Of a stretch of DNA of 64,000 nucleotides, positions 51,879-60,144 are shown in pieces; the first letter of the stretch is position 1, and each line of letters begins with the position of its first letter. Where the stretch lies: NCBI GenBank assembly GCA_015207365.1, contig JADEXA010000015.1:1-64000 (forward strand), given 5' to 3'. The position numbers were made by a program, and so were the translations under genes. Under the pieces are notes generated by a model, which saw only the letters and a program-made list of their open reading frames with translations, searched no databases and was not told the DNA's origin. The stretch comes from Vacuolonema iberomarrocanum LEGE 07170 (GTDB taxonomy: Bacteria > Cyanobacteriota > Cyanobacteriia > Elainellales > Elainellaceae).

Positions 51879-52817
51879 TTAGCCACCCCACACCTTTTGC
51901 AGCACCGTATCGGGGTTGAGGTTTGTCAGATCACCATCGGGAGCAGCGATCGCCAAAAACTTGTCACCCGTCGGCATCATCTGGTCGGGTTTGTCGCTTC
52001 CCATCATCCCCAGTGTGAAGACATCGAGGGCGATCGCAAATTGCATGGGAACCCCTGGTGTGCAGACCATGAGGTTAGCGCCAGCAACCATGGCAGCTTG
52101 CTGCCCCCAGCTTGTGGGAGCTGTCACAACCAGATCTGGAACAGCATCGGCTAGGGCGGTTGCCCAGTCCTCGTTGCTCCCATCTTGCAAAGCGACTAAG
52201 GGGAGGGATGGTTGCTTTTGGCGGAAATCTTGGGCGATCGCCTGCCAGTTTTCCAGCGGGTAAACGCGCCCGGCTTCATTGTTGTTGTAAAACACCACAT
52301 AGCCACCGCCACCAATGCCCAACCGCTTTTGCTCGGCTTCTGCCCAATCCAGATCGTTACGACTTAGCTTCAGCGCCAGGGGTGGGCAGGGAATGGCAGC
52401 GTCAAACCCCGCAATCAAATCGTGATAAACCTGCGGACGATACTGCTCTGGGTGATAGGGCACCGTCTGGGTTAGAAATTGTTTGTCACTCGCGCCATAC
52501 CCTACGCGCACGGGAGTTCCTGCCAGCCATAGCAACAGTCCCGCCGACCCGCCATCGCTCATGGTGAAGGCAACATCGTAGTAGCGATCGCGCAGGATTC
52601 CCAACAGGTTGGCCCAGTCCGCTGGGCTGTTGTACGCCTGGAACGTAAAGGGAATGGTAGTACTGACCGATTTAGAAAGGTGATAGATAGCCAGGGCACT
52701 GGGGTTTGCCACAATATCGATTTCAAGGTCAGGATAGGCTTGCTTCAAGCCATCCAGCGCCGGGAAGCAGAAAATTTGATCTTCAAGGCCGCCAGGAACG
52801 AGCGCAACAGCTTTCAT
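51879..52817 (-). CDS. Glycosyltransferase family 9 (heptosyltransferase-like)
   Basis: A 312-residue GT-B protein. The N-terminal MKAVALVPGGLEDQIFCFPA and LKQAYPDLEIDIVANPSA are the GT9 acceptor-domain start. GYVVFYNNNEAGRVYPLENW begins the donor domain, and AAMVAGANLMVCTPGVPMQF with MMGSDKPDQMMP marks the nucleotide-sugar site. GT9 enzymes add heptose or other sugars to lipopolysaccharide cores; the donor here is unknown. It is transcribed alone, divergent from the DegT-family gene about 720 bp away. Confidence 0.86.
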   Translation of the reverse strand: MKAVALVPGGLEDQIFCFPALDGLKQAYPDLEIDIVANPSALAIYHLSKSVSTTIPFTFQAYNSPADWANLLGILRDRYYDVAFTMSDGGSAGLLLWLAGTPVRVGYGASDKQFLTQTVPYHPEQYRPQVYHDLIAGFDAAIPCPPLALKLSRNDLDWAEAEQKRLGIGGGGYVVFYNNNEAGRVYPLENWQAIAQDFRQKQPSLPLVALQDGSNEDWATALADAVPDLVVTAPTSWGQQAAMVAGANLMVCTPGVPMQFAIALDVFTLGMMGSDKPDQMMPTGDKFLAIAAPDGDLTNLNPDTVLQKVWGG

Positions 52818-53540
52818 AAAGATTTCGTTACAGATGTCGCTCTTATTTTAGGGGAACACGGCCAATGGGAGCTTATGGATCCGATTTATTCCTTTAAATT
52901 CTCATGGATTTCTGTGGCTGTACTGAGGCGGGACTGTTTGACCCTGCGATCCAAAGCCTTCACTTGATTGGCTAAATGCAAGCCTTTTCTCAAGATTTCG
53001 CTGCATGAATCAGGTATCTGTGACTGCAGCTAAGAGGGTCTCGTTTCGCTGTTAACTGATACGAGAAACCGCGTTTCTTGCAAGGCTCGATCGGCGCTAT
53101 AAACGTCAGAAGGTTCGGGAAATGACGCGAAAATGATGTCGAGATTTGGGCTTCTGCAGGTAGATTCCGTCTTCTATAAAGGGTTTGCAAAGATTTACAT
53201 CTACGTCTCAAGATCGCCCCATTTACTGAAGGAAAACCGCTAACCTGTCATTAACGCGCTTTTCTCGCTAGCGGCGATCGCTTCCAAATGATTGGTTTAA
53301 CCGCTTTGACGATAGATTGCATGCAGTGTGAGCTGTTGCGCGACCCCCAACAAATCTATTTCCACGCACTGCTTTGCCCCGTCTGGTAACGTGCATCATT
53401 CTGACCGTTGAGCCTTCTTTTCGCCTTGTTTCGTTTGGGTGGCAGTGGGTTGTAACGCCTGCATGCTAGACCTCCGAAATTGTGCTCAGAGTTCTGCGGC
53501 TATTTTCCTCTCACTATTTTGCAGCCTATCTTTTCTCGTT
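52818..53540. other. About 720 bp without a supported gene
   Basis: It separates the divergent GT9 and DegT-family genes. An open frame in phase with the DegT-family gene begins at 53439, but those codons look untranslated. No hairpin or RNA was recognised. Confidence 0.4.
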
Positions 53541-54770
53541 ATGCGAGCTAATCATCCTTCTATTTCTCTTCCTAATCGTTTTAGTACGGGGTCTTCCTCT
53601 CTTACGCCTATTCCGCTGGTGGATGTGCAACTGCAGCACCAGCCGCTTCTCTATGACCTAGAGCAAGCAATGCGGCAAGTTTGGCAACAGGGCGATTTTG
53701 TATTGGGACGAGCGATTGAAGAGTTTGAATCGACCTTTGCCCATGCCTGTGGCGTCGGGCAGGCGGTCGGTGTCGCATCTGGAACTGACGCTATCATGCT
53801 GGGCTTACGTGCCTGTGGCATTGGCTCTGGGGATGACGTTTTAGTGTCTGCCCAAACCTTTATTGGTACGGTGTTGGGGGTTTTGGCGACAGGTGCTCAC
53901 CCCGTTTTTGTTGATTGCGATCGCGAAACAGGCTTGATGGATCTGACGGCAGCAGAAAAAGCGATCACAACGAATACGCGAGCGATTATTCCGTCTCACC
54001 TCTATGGGCAGATGGTGAGTCCCCATCGGTTGCTCGATTTAGCGAGCACCTATGATCTGAGTATTTTTGAGGATGCGACCGAAGCCCATTTGGCTGAACG
54101 GGAAGGCTATATCGCAGGTACGGTGGGTATGGCAGCTGCCTTCGACTTTTACCCGACTCACAACCTGGGTGCATTTGGGGATGGTGGCATTGTCGTCACG
54201 CAGGATGCTCAGATTGCCGAAGGGCTGCGAAAATTACGGAATTATGGTTCGTCTCGCCAACATGTTTATACAGAGATGGGGCTGAGCAGTCGCCTAGACA
54301 CGATGCAAGCGGCTATTTTGCAAGTCAAGCTACCGCATCTTTCTCGGTGGAATAGCGATCGCCTCCACATGGCCAACGCCTACAATCAGCGACTGCGATC
54401 ACTCCAACCCTTTGGCATTGTTCCCCTAACCAATCAGGCCGGATCGGGGCATGTGTATCACCGCTATGTTATCCGGGTAACCGAGACTTGCCCCCTCAGT
54501 CGCACCTTCATCCAGACTAGTCTCAGTGCGGTTGGCATTGAAACGGGCATTCACTATCCCGAAATTTGTCCCCTGCAACCGGCTCTCCATTTTCTGGAGC
54601 ATGAGCCCGGCAATTTTCCAATTGCTGAAGCCTTTAGCCAGGAAGTCCTGTCGTTGCCCCTCTATCCAGGTTTAACGGAGCAACAGATCGATCGGGTTGT
54701 TGATACGCTGGTTGCGCTGTTCAATGCGCCGCGCCCCACTGCATCCCACGCCCAAGTTGCATGGGAGTAG
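53541..54770 (+). CDS. DegT/DnrJ/EryC1-family protein with His replacing the PLP lysine
   Basis: 409 residues from ATG 53541 (MRANHPSISLPNRF); the frame is open to 53439. The fold-type I sugar-aminotransferase pattern is clear: CGVGQAVGVASGTDAIMLGL, AQTFIGTVLGVLATGAHPVF, IIPSHLYGQM, SIFEDATEAH, AFDFYPTHNLGAFGDGG, RKLRNYGSSRQH and SSRLDTMQAAILQVKLPHLS. The Lys that binds PLP in (Y/S)PTKNLG is His207 (codon CAC, 54159-54161), and EDAAQAHGA reads EDATEAHLA. A Lys-to-His change is known in PLP-dependent sugar 3-dehydratases such as ColD, which deoxygenate instead of transaminating. A dehydratase, or a non-catalytic role, is therefore possible. No adjacent sugar-nucleotide gene supports a pathway. 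Confidence 0.85.
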   Translation: MRANHPSISLPNRFSTGSSSLTPIPLVDVQLQHQPLLYDLEQAMRQVWQQGDFVLGRAIEEFESTFAHACGVGQAVGVASGTDAIMLGLRACGIGSGDDVLVSAQTFIGTVLGVLATGAHPVFVDCDRETGLMDLTAAEKAITTNTRAIIPSHLYGQMVSPHRLLDLASTYDLSIFEDATEAHLAEREGYIAGTVGMAAAFDFYPTHNLGAFGDGGIVVTQDAQIAEGLRKLRNYGSSRQHVYTEMGLSSRLDTMQAAILQVKLPHLSRWNSDRLHMANAYNQRLRSLQPFGIVPLTNQAGSGHVYHRYVIRVTETCPLSRTFIQTSLSAVGIETGIHYPEICPLQPALHFLEHEPGNFPIAEAFSQEVLSLPLYPGLTEQQIDRVVDTLVALFNAPRPTASHAQVAWE

Positions 54771-54787
54771 CCCGAAACTGGCACCAC

Positions 54788-54875
54788 GGCATTGCAGAAT
54801 CAAGGGATGATTTTTTGAGAAGGAGCACGTATTACGCGCTCCTTCTCAAAAAATCATCCCCCCAATCAGCAACCC
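54788..54875 (-). repeat. 88-bp palindromic element, copy B (inverted relative to copy A)
   Basis: The stem GGGATGATTTTTTGAGAAGG pairs around 54832, with one A/C mismatch where copy A is perfect. The whole unit is the reverse complement of 30483-30570 with three substitutions. It lies between the DegT-family gene and the convergent msrP gene. Confidence 0.9.
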
Positions 54876-54983
54876 CGGCACCCCTCCATGTAGCCATGTA
54901 ATGAGTTGCAGCCATCAGTTCAAGCCCGCGCACTCAGAGGGTATGCGGCGGGCTTTTTGCGTACGCAGGAAAGGGGCGATCGC

Positions 54984-55961
54984 TCACGCGTACAGATCCG
55001 CAACATAGTCTCCGTAACCGTTGTAGACCAGCGTTGGCACTTGCTCCCATTCAAACTGAGAGCCCGGCCCAATGAGCTTCTCCGTGCTTTGCGACCAGCG
55101 GGGATGTGGAACCTCTGGCTCGACATTGGACTCAAACTTGTACTCGTTTGCGTTCAAGGTGTTCCAATAGGTGGCGGGTTGATAATCAATAAACTCGATC
55201 TTAGCGATCGACTTAGCACCCTTAAATCCATATTTCCAAGGCACGACCATGCGGATTGGTGCACCATGCTGCTTCGGCAAGGTATGCCCATAGATACCGA
55301 CAGCAAAGAAGGAGAGGTCATTCGCCATTTCCTCGATGGTCAAGCCTTCAGTATAAGGCCAGGGTAGAAATCCAGCCGGAGGAAAGGAGGGGCCTTTAGT
55401 GATTTGACTGTCATAAAAAGAGGTGAACCGGACGTAGCGTGCTCCCGATGTAGGTTCCACTTCATCCATCAGCAGGCGCATCGGAAACCCTAGCCACGGT
55501 ACAACCATGGCCCAGGCTTCTACGCAACGGAAGCGATAAATGCGCTCTTCCAAGGGAAAGCGACCCATTAGGTCGTCCATATTATAGGTTTTGGGATTGC
55601 GGACTAGGCCGCTGACTTCGATGGTCCAATCATCGGTTGGCAGTGACTGTGCCGCTTGCCAGATATTCTTGGTACTCCCAAATTCATAGAAATTGTTGTA
55701 GGTTGCTGCCAAGACTTCATTGGTCAAGGGTCGTCCTGCATCTTCAAAGGCTGAGTTGAGCTGAGCCTGAATCGGCTTGACGCCAACGATCGCTTCCGAT
55801 TCGGAGGCTTGCGATCGACAGCCCACTAGCGGTAATGCCGATCCGGCGATTCCTGCTCCTACCAAGCCTTTGATAAATTGACGACGATTTAGAAACGAAG
55901 CTTCGGAGGTTACGAGTTTCTCTGGCAGTTGCCAGGACGGAGGAATGTGAATAAATGGCAT
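54984..55961 (-). CDS. msrP: Protein-methionine-sulfoxide reductase catalytic subunit MsrP (YedY)
   Basis: About 325 residues from ATG 55961 (MPFIHIPPSWQLPE); ATG 55979 is an alternative. A twin-arginine leader is present (FLNRRQFIKGLVGAGIAGSA) ending in a hydrophobic stretch with a Cys (PLVGCRSQ). The mature protein has the oxidoreductase molybdopterin-binding fold: WTIEVSGLVRNPKTYNMDDL, the Mo-binding Cys in YRFRCVEAWAMVVPWLGFPM, and KYGFKGAKSIAKIEFIDYQP. MsrP repairs oxidised methionines in periplasmic proteins. The usual membrane partner MsrQ is not adjacent, so electrons come from elsewhere. Confidence 0.92.
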   Translation of the reverse strand: MPFIHIPPSWQLPEKLVTSEASFLNRRQFIKGLVGAGIAGSALPLVGCRSQASESEAIVGVKPIQAQLNSAFEDAGRPLTNEVLAATYNNFYEFGSTKNIWQAAQSLPTDDWTIEVSGLVRNPKTYNMDDLMGRFPLEERIYRFRCVEAWAMVVPWLGFPMRLLMDEVEPTSGARYVRFTSFYDSQITKGPSFPPAGFLPWPYTEGLTIEEMANDLSFFAVGIYGHTLPKQHGAPIRMVVPWKYGFKGAKSIAKIEFIDYQPATYWNTLNANEYKFESNVEPEVPHPRWSQSTEKLIGPGSQFEWEQVPTLVYNGYGDYVADLYA

Positions 55962-56178
55962 AGGTAAGCGATGGCACACGCAAGAGTCACGGTTTTACTA
56001 TAACCTGAGATGCTCTGGTGCCTTGTCGAGTAAGCGACCTGTCGCCCTGCCCGCGCAAATCAGCGAACGCCAGGTCAGCTCTCACGAAGCATGATTGGTA
56101 AGGCTACCTGCTAGACATGTTTAGCGAGTCTGAGTGCAGGTGAGTTTGGGCTCAAGCGTGAATTTGGACACGCTCGAA

Positions 56179-56625
56179 CTACTCTGTTTTTGACCTTTCT
56201 ACAGTTGGCTTGGATTGCCCCACCGACAGAAACGCTTTAAATGATGGTAGAGGGCGATCGCCGACCTGAGGATTGGGCTTCTCCCTCCGCAAGCTGACCC
56301 AAATGCTACATTGACGGCTCGTCGTTGTAACCATGACGCTTGTACGATTGGCAAGTTTGCAGGCGTAGTGATAGATTTTGGCACGATGGCGGATGCTGGC
56401 CGTATAACGGCGATAGTAGAGTTCGCTGCGATAGCACATTCCGTCTTGAATATTTTCGTTGAACCAAAATTTAAATGGGGAAATATCCCGCTCGCTAATA
56501 ACTGGCGGCAACACAGAATTATCCTCAATGCATCCTGAATTTTCAGGTAAAGTCGCGTTCATAGGGGTAGATGCATTTGCCTGCTCCGAAGAAAGTCGTC
56601 TCGGCAACATCCTGCGCGCAAGCAT
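56179..56625 (-). CDS. Hypothetical protein, conserved-looking core
   Basis: Up to 148 residues, not recognised. The middle (FWFNENIQDGMCYRSELYYR, then RYTASIRHRAKIYHYACKLA and VMVTTTSRQCSIWVSLRRE) has the density of aromatic and basic residues of a real folded domain, while both ends look poorly conserved. Similar short proteins may exist in other cyanobacteria, but I cannot name a family. The start is uncertain; ATG 56562 (MNATLPENSG) is an alternative. A large spacer and a palindrome surround it. Confidence 0.5.
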   Translation of the reverse strand: MLARRMLPRRLSSEQANASTPMNATLPENSGCIEDNSVLPPVISERDISPFKFWFNENIQDGMCYRSELYYRRYTASIRHRAKIYHYACKLANRTSVMVTTTSRQCSIWVSLRREKPNPQVGDRPLPSFKAFLSVGQSKPTVERSKTE

Positions 56626-56833
56626 CAGTTGTGGGAATCAATGTCTATTAGCTACGAACTTTAGCTCAAGCATTCCTCAAGACACGCGAAGTAGGATTAC
56701 GCTTGAGCCCCCTGAATGACTGGGGTATTCCTTTTCGCTTCTTGTCACTCACCGCACCCATCTGGCGAAGAAAACCATGGGCTGGTAGTCAGAAAAATAT
56801 CACGTGTCGGTCTTCTATAAATCCGTAATAGCC

Positions 56834-56924
56834 AGGACTGACGCAGTTTGTTGATGTTGTGGCCGCGTCGCGGCCACAACATCAACGAATTCACTGAAGA
56901 TGACGCAAGTTTTGCGCAAGCCCT
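56834..56924. mobile_element. MITE-like element, copy 3
   Basis: The left end AGGACTGACGCA (56834-56845) and right end TGCGCAAGCCCT (56913-56924) enclose an 18-bp perfect stem (56850-56867 with 56869-56886, GTTGATGTTGTGGCCGCG) around one T. The right interior TGACGCAAGTTTTGCG parallels copy 2. The rest of the 56626-57101 spacer has no supported gene. Confidence 0.72.
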
Positions 56925-57101
56925 AATAGCAAATTGTTTGTTGCAAATCTTTGTGCTGCAAAGATGGCAAACAACTATCTGATTCTGGTTTTTGGCGCTT
57001 CGGGAGACAGCTGTCATCGCGACGCCACGATGACCCAATACGGTTGCTACGGCAAAAGATGCAATCCGAAAACCGCCCTCTGAAACGATCAAGGTTTACG
57101 G

Positions 57102-57851
57102 TTATCTCAGTCGCCACTGCGGCCAAGGTGTCGCAGACTGAATTTGCCAGAGCTGGTCTACAGTAACAAAGCGGTAGCCATTCGCCTGTAGCGTGGGAAT
57201 GAGTTGCTCGGCGATTGCCACCACATCTGCGCCACCATAGGCACCATCATGCAACACGATCAAAGCACCATCATGCACTTGTCTGCGAATACGCTCTAAA
57301 ACGACATCAATCCCCGGATGTACCCAATCTTCTGGTACAACGCTCCACATCACCGGGCGATACTGCCACTTTTGTAGGGCATTGAGCGTTTGAGGCGTAA
57401 ACAAACCATTGGGTGGACGCACATCCCGAATCGTCTGCGCTACTACCAATGGATCCAGGTCGCAGGCACGGGCGATCGCCGCTTGGGTTTCTGTCAGAGA
57501 GTGCCATAGCTCTTCGGTCGATAGCATCGGAAAAGAGCGATGAGTGTAGCCATGCAGCCCCACCCAATGTCCTTGAGCGTAGGCTTTTTGCGCGATATCT
57601 GGAGCGCGATCAACACAATGGCCCAACCAAAAGAAGCTAGCCGCAATCCCATGTTTTTCCAGCAACGCCAGAAGGGGCAGAGTGTATGTGGGATGTGGCC
57701 CATCATCAAAAGTGAGGGCGATCGTCTTTTGCCCTCGTGCTCCTTCCCACAGGCAACTGGGAAATGCTGCCTTTAAGGCAGGCTGAATCAACGGATAGAG
57801 GGGAGCCAGTTCCATAGATTTGGAATATTTGTTGGGTGGATCGTTGGCCAA
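57102..57851 (-). CDS. Polysaccharide deacetylase (NodB/CE4 family)
   Basis: A 249-residue protein with the CE4 motifs in order: motif 1 TIALTFDDGPHPTYTLPLLA, motif 2 HWVGLHGYTHRSFPML (HxxxH), motif 3 DVRPPNGLFTPQTLNALQ, motif 4 YRPVMWSVVPEDWVHPG and motif 5 DGALIVLHDGAYGGADVVAI. All metal and catalytic residues are present. It removes N-acetyl groups from peptidoglycan or another amino-sugar polymer. There is no clear signal peptide, so the start may be further upstream or the protein may act inside the cell. It stands alone. Confidence 0.9.
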   Translation of the reverse strand: MANDPPNKYSKSMELAPLYPLIQPALKAAFPSCLWEGARGQKTIALTFDDGPHPTYTLPLLALLEKHGIAASFFWLGHCVDRAPDIAQKAYAQGHWVGLHGYTHRSFPMLSTEELWHSLTETQAAIARACDLDPLVVAQTIRDVRPPNGLFTPQTLNALQKWQYRPVMWSVVPEDWVHPGIDVVLERIRRQVHDGALIVLHDGAYGGADVVAIAEQLIPTLQANGYRFVTVDQLWQIQSATPWPQWRLR

Positions 57852-58027
57852 GCGTCACAACATCTGCTTATTTTTGATTTTTACCTAAATAGGAACATCT
57901 GTCGGGGAAGCTAGAGTGCTGATGTCCGTATTGCAGCTCATCTTTTTCTGAGCTTTTCCCTCAAGCCAGCTACAAAGTAACTGTGACGAGGTTAAGGAGA
58001 AAACCACTCGTCACCTATATTTTTCTG

Positions 58028-58095
58028 GAACTTACGCATTTTGTTGATGGTGTGGCCGCGACGTGGCCACACCATCAACAAAATGCGTAAGTCCT
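58028..58095. mobile_element. MITE-like element, copy 4 (30-bp arms)
   Basis: Arms 58031-58060 and 58062-58091 pair over 30 bp with a single G/T mismatch (CTTACGCATTTTGTTGATGG...). The right end TGCGTAAGTCCT (58084-58095) is exact, and the left end has one extra or changed base. Here the stem includes the ends, so the copy is compact. It lies 45 bp from the receiver-protein gene. Confidence 0.75.
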
Positions 58096-58139
58096 GGTTC
58101 CAGAACTGTAATGCCCAGAATTGTTGAAGTCAGTAGGCA

Positions 58140-58559
58140 TTACAAGGTTACTTGGCAAACGGCGGTGGTACAGGTTTGTCTGGCCCAAGCCGACTGGACT
58201 AGAGATGTCAGCACATCAATATTCAGCGGTTTGACCAAAAAACCATCAATACCAGGGACATCTTCCAGTGGAACCCAACTAGGATCATGACAATCTGTCA
58301 GTGCCACGATTGTTGAACAACGAGTGTTGGCTGAACTGCGCAGATCTCTTATTAACCCTTCAGGTGCATCGTGATGGTTGTCCGACAAAATGACGAGATG
58401 GGGGAGTCGTTGCTTAACCTTCAGCATGACTTGCTCCACCGACATCGCAACGTCGGTAGAGCAGCACAATCGATTCAGAATTCCTAGAAGAGGTTGTAAG
58501 TCCTCTGAGGGATGCCCTACGACCAATACATGACTACGAGAAATCGTCATTACTTTCAC
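58140..58559 (-). CDS. Degenerate response-regulator receiver protein
   Basis: A 139-residue single receiver-like domain. The secondary structure order and late motifs are typical: IVALTD (switch Thr) and IDGFLVKPLNIDVLTSLVQS (conserved Lys-Pro). The phosphorylation site is not: the acidic pair after beta-1 reads VVGHPSED, and the phospho-Asp position reads LVILSDNHHD, with Ser59 where Asp belongs and Asp60 one place later. It may act without phosphorylation or use Asp60. No histidine kinase or output domain is near. The predicted role is in signalling; the partner is unknown. Confidence 0.75.
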   Translation of the reverse strand: MKVMTISRSHVLVVGHPSEDLQPLLGILNRLCCSTDVAMSVEQVMLKVKQRLPHLVILSDNHHDAPEGLIRDLRSSANTRCSTIVALTDCHDPSWVPLEDVPGIDGFLVKPLNIDVLTSLVQSAWARQTCTTAVCQVTL

Positions 58560-59383
58560 AGTGATCGATGCTTGTGGGTTCCTTCATACCCTATTGCATT
58601 GTTAATCTTGCTGTTGGTTGCAAACACTTATGCTGTAAGCTCTTCCGCCAATTATTATAAAAAGTTGGTTTTGTTTTTCTTCCCTTTCTCGCATGAAACG
58701 TTATTAAACATTCATGCATCGCAACAAACAACGTTAACTGAGCCAGCACAATTCATGATTCCTGCATTCAAGCTTCTAAAGGATGGGAGCGATCGCTCGA
58801 TCTATTTTCTTGTGTGGGAAATCAACTGTCTTAGGGGTGAGAATTATGAGTAAGCTTCTATCAGTTTTTATGCCTGTTGTCCTATAAGAACAGGACTTTA
58901 TTCAGAATGAAACAGGAGAAACCTTGGCTTGTCTTAGAGGTTTTCGCAATATCTCACAAATGCTCCTTAAAGCTATATTTTGCTCTATCAGGATAGCAAC
59001 TCACTTGGGTTCTTCAACCATCGGATGGTTTTTGCTTGCGATCGCAGATATCCTGATTCGTCATCATTTGAGCTGCCATGTTTATCTCTTGTTTAAGCAA
59101 GATATTGCGATCGCAAGTTATGGCCTAAAAGTTACAAGCTTAGACCTATAAAATACGGAACATGTCATCGCTCTTACGAAAATTTGGGCGACTAAATACT
59201 GAGGAAAAGTGTGAATCACTATGCACGTGACAGTGTTTAAGCTAGCGCGGCAAAATATGAAAAAATCCTCGAATTAAAAATTTGAGGATTTGTCGTAAAA
59301 GAATATCCGGAAAAGATTTGACGGAGTATATTAATGGACACGCTGACGTCCTGCTATAGGTTCTGCTCTGTCAGTGAGTCGCT
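58560..59383. other. About 820 bp without a supported gene, relatively AT-rich
   Basis: Two plus-strand open frames (58512-58853 and 58924-59151) lack recognisable protein features. A hairpin at 59263-59291 lies near the end. The stretch separates the receiver-protein gene from the TerB-like gene. Confidence 0.45.
59263..59291. terminator. AT-rich hairpin, possible terminator
   Basis: AAATCCTCGAATT pairs with AATTTGAGGATTT around AAA with one mismatch. It lies 92 bp past the end of the TerB-like gene on that gene's transcription path. A short T-run is present on the minus strand (TTTTTCATATTTTG). Confidence 0.6.
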
Positions 59384-59872
59384 TTACTGTTGCAGAAACT
59401 CTTCAAGCTGACGTGACAGACTTTGCACCAAAGGTTCTCCATCCTCGGCAGACGATAGTGCCTCAGCTTGGATGCGAGAAACGGTTTCAGGCGCAAAACC
59501 TAATAGCTCTACTAACTCTCGATACGCCTCGGCTTCCTCCACATTGACTAGGGCTTCATCGGGTGTACGAGCGCTGGAATGAATCACCTCGTAACCCAGC
59601 TTTAGCACCAACTCCCGTTCAGCATTTGTTTGTAGTCGGGGTACAAGCTCGTTCAGCGGGATGTTTTGCATTAAGTAATCCCGAAGTTCTTCTTGTAAGG
59701 CTGCTTTTTGGGGGGCATCTGCTGCAAACATGCCGCTAAAGCGATCGAGCATCAGGTCGGCTTCTTCATCAGCGAGATTGCCATCTGACCATGCCATTGA
59801 CGCGATAATTCGCAGCACATTCATCTGCTCGGGAGAAATGGATGGCGGCGGGGGTGGTGCAGGTAAAGTCAT
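59384..59872 (-). CDS. TerB-like protein
   Basis: A 162-residue helical protein. After a Pro-rich start (LPAPPPPPSISPEQ), the TerB-type core reads NVLRIIASMAWSDGNLADEE then ADLMLDRFSGMFA. The acidic DGxLxxxE pattern is the family's metal-binding motif. ERELVLKLGYEVIHSSARTP and AYRELVELLGFAPETVSRIQ form the second half. TerB-like domains are linked to tellurite resistance and to membrane-stress or metal-sensing complexes; the function in cyanobacteria is unknown. No other ter genes are near. Confidence 0.8.
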   Translation of the reverse strand: MTLPAPPPPPSISPEQMNVLRIIASMAWSDGNLADEEADLMLDRFSGMFAADAPQKAALQEELRDYLMQNIPLNELVPRLQTNAERELVLKLGYEVIHSSARTPDEALVNVEEAEAYRELVELLGFAPETVSRIQAEALSSAEDGEPLVQSLSRQLEEFLQQ

Positions 59873-60144
59873 AAATTGTCTCCAAAATAGGGAATTTTCC
59901 GGTCATGCCACTCTTTCCTACGGTTTGGCTGAAGCGAGATACAGATGCCCATTGTAGGAAATGTTGAAGGTTAGAGATTTCGTTAAAGCAATATTCGATT
60001 AACGTCAACCTATCAGGTTGTTGGGAAGGCTATAGAACTTGATCAAAATTCTTTGGAGTTGGTTACACGCTGTTACCTGTCCGGGATTGGCGGCTCTACG
60101 GTATGGTGTTGATGGATAGATCCTCACTTAATAAATAAATTTCA

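Noticed and set aside
58512..59151. Two plus-strand frames (113 and 75 codons)
   Set aside because: The first overlaps the start of the receiver gene on the other strand, and neither resembles a protein domain; the AT-rich context explains hydrophobic-looking codons.
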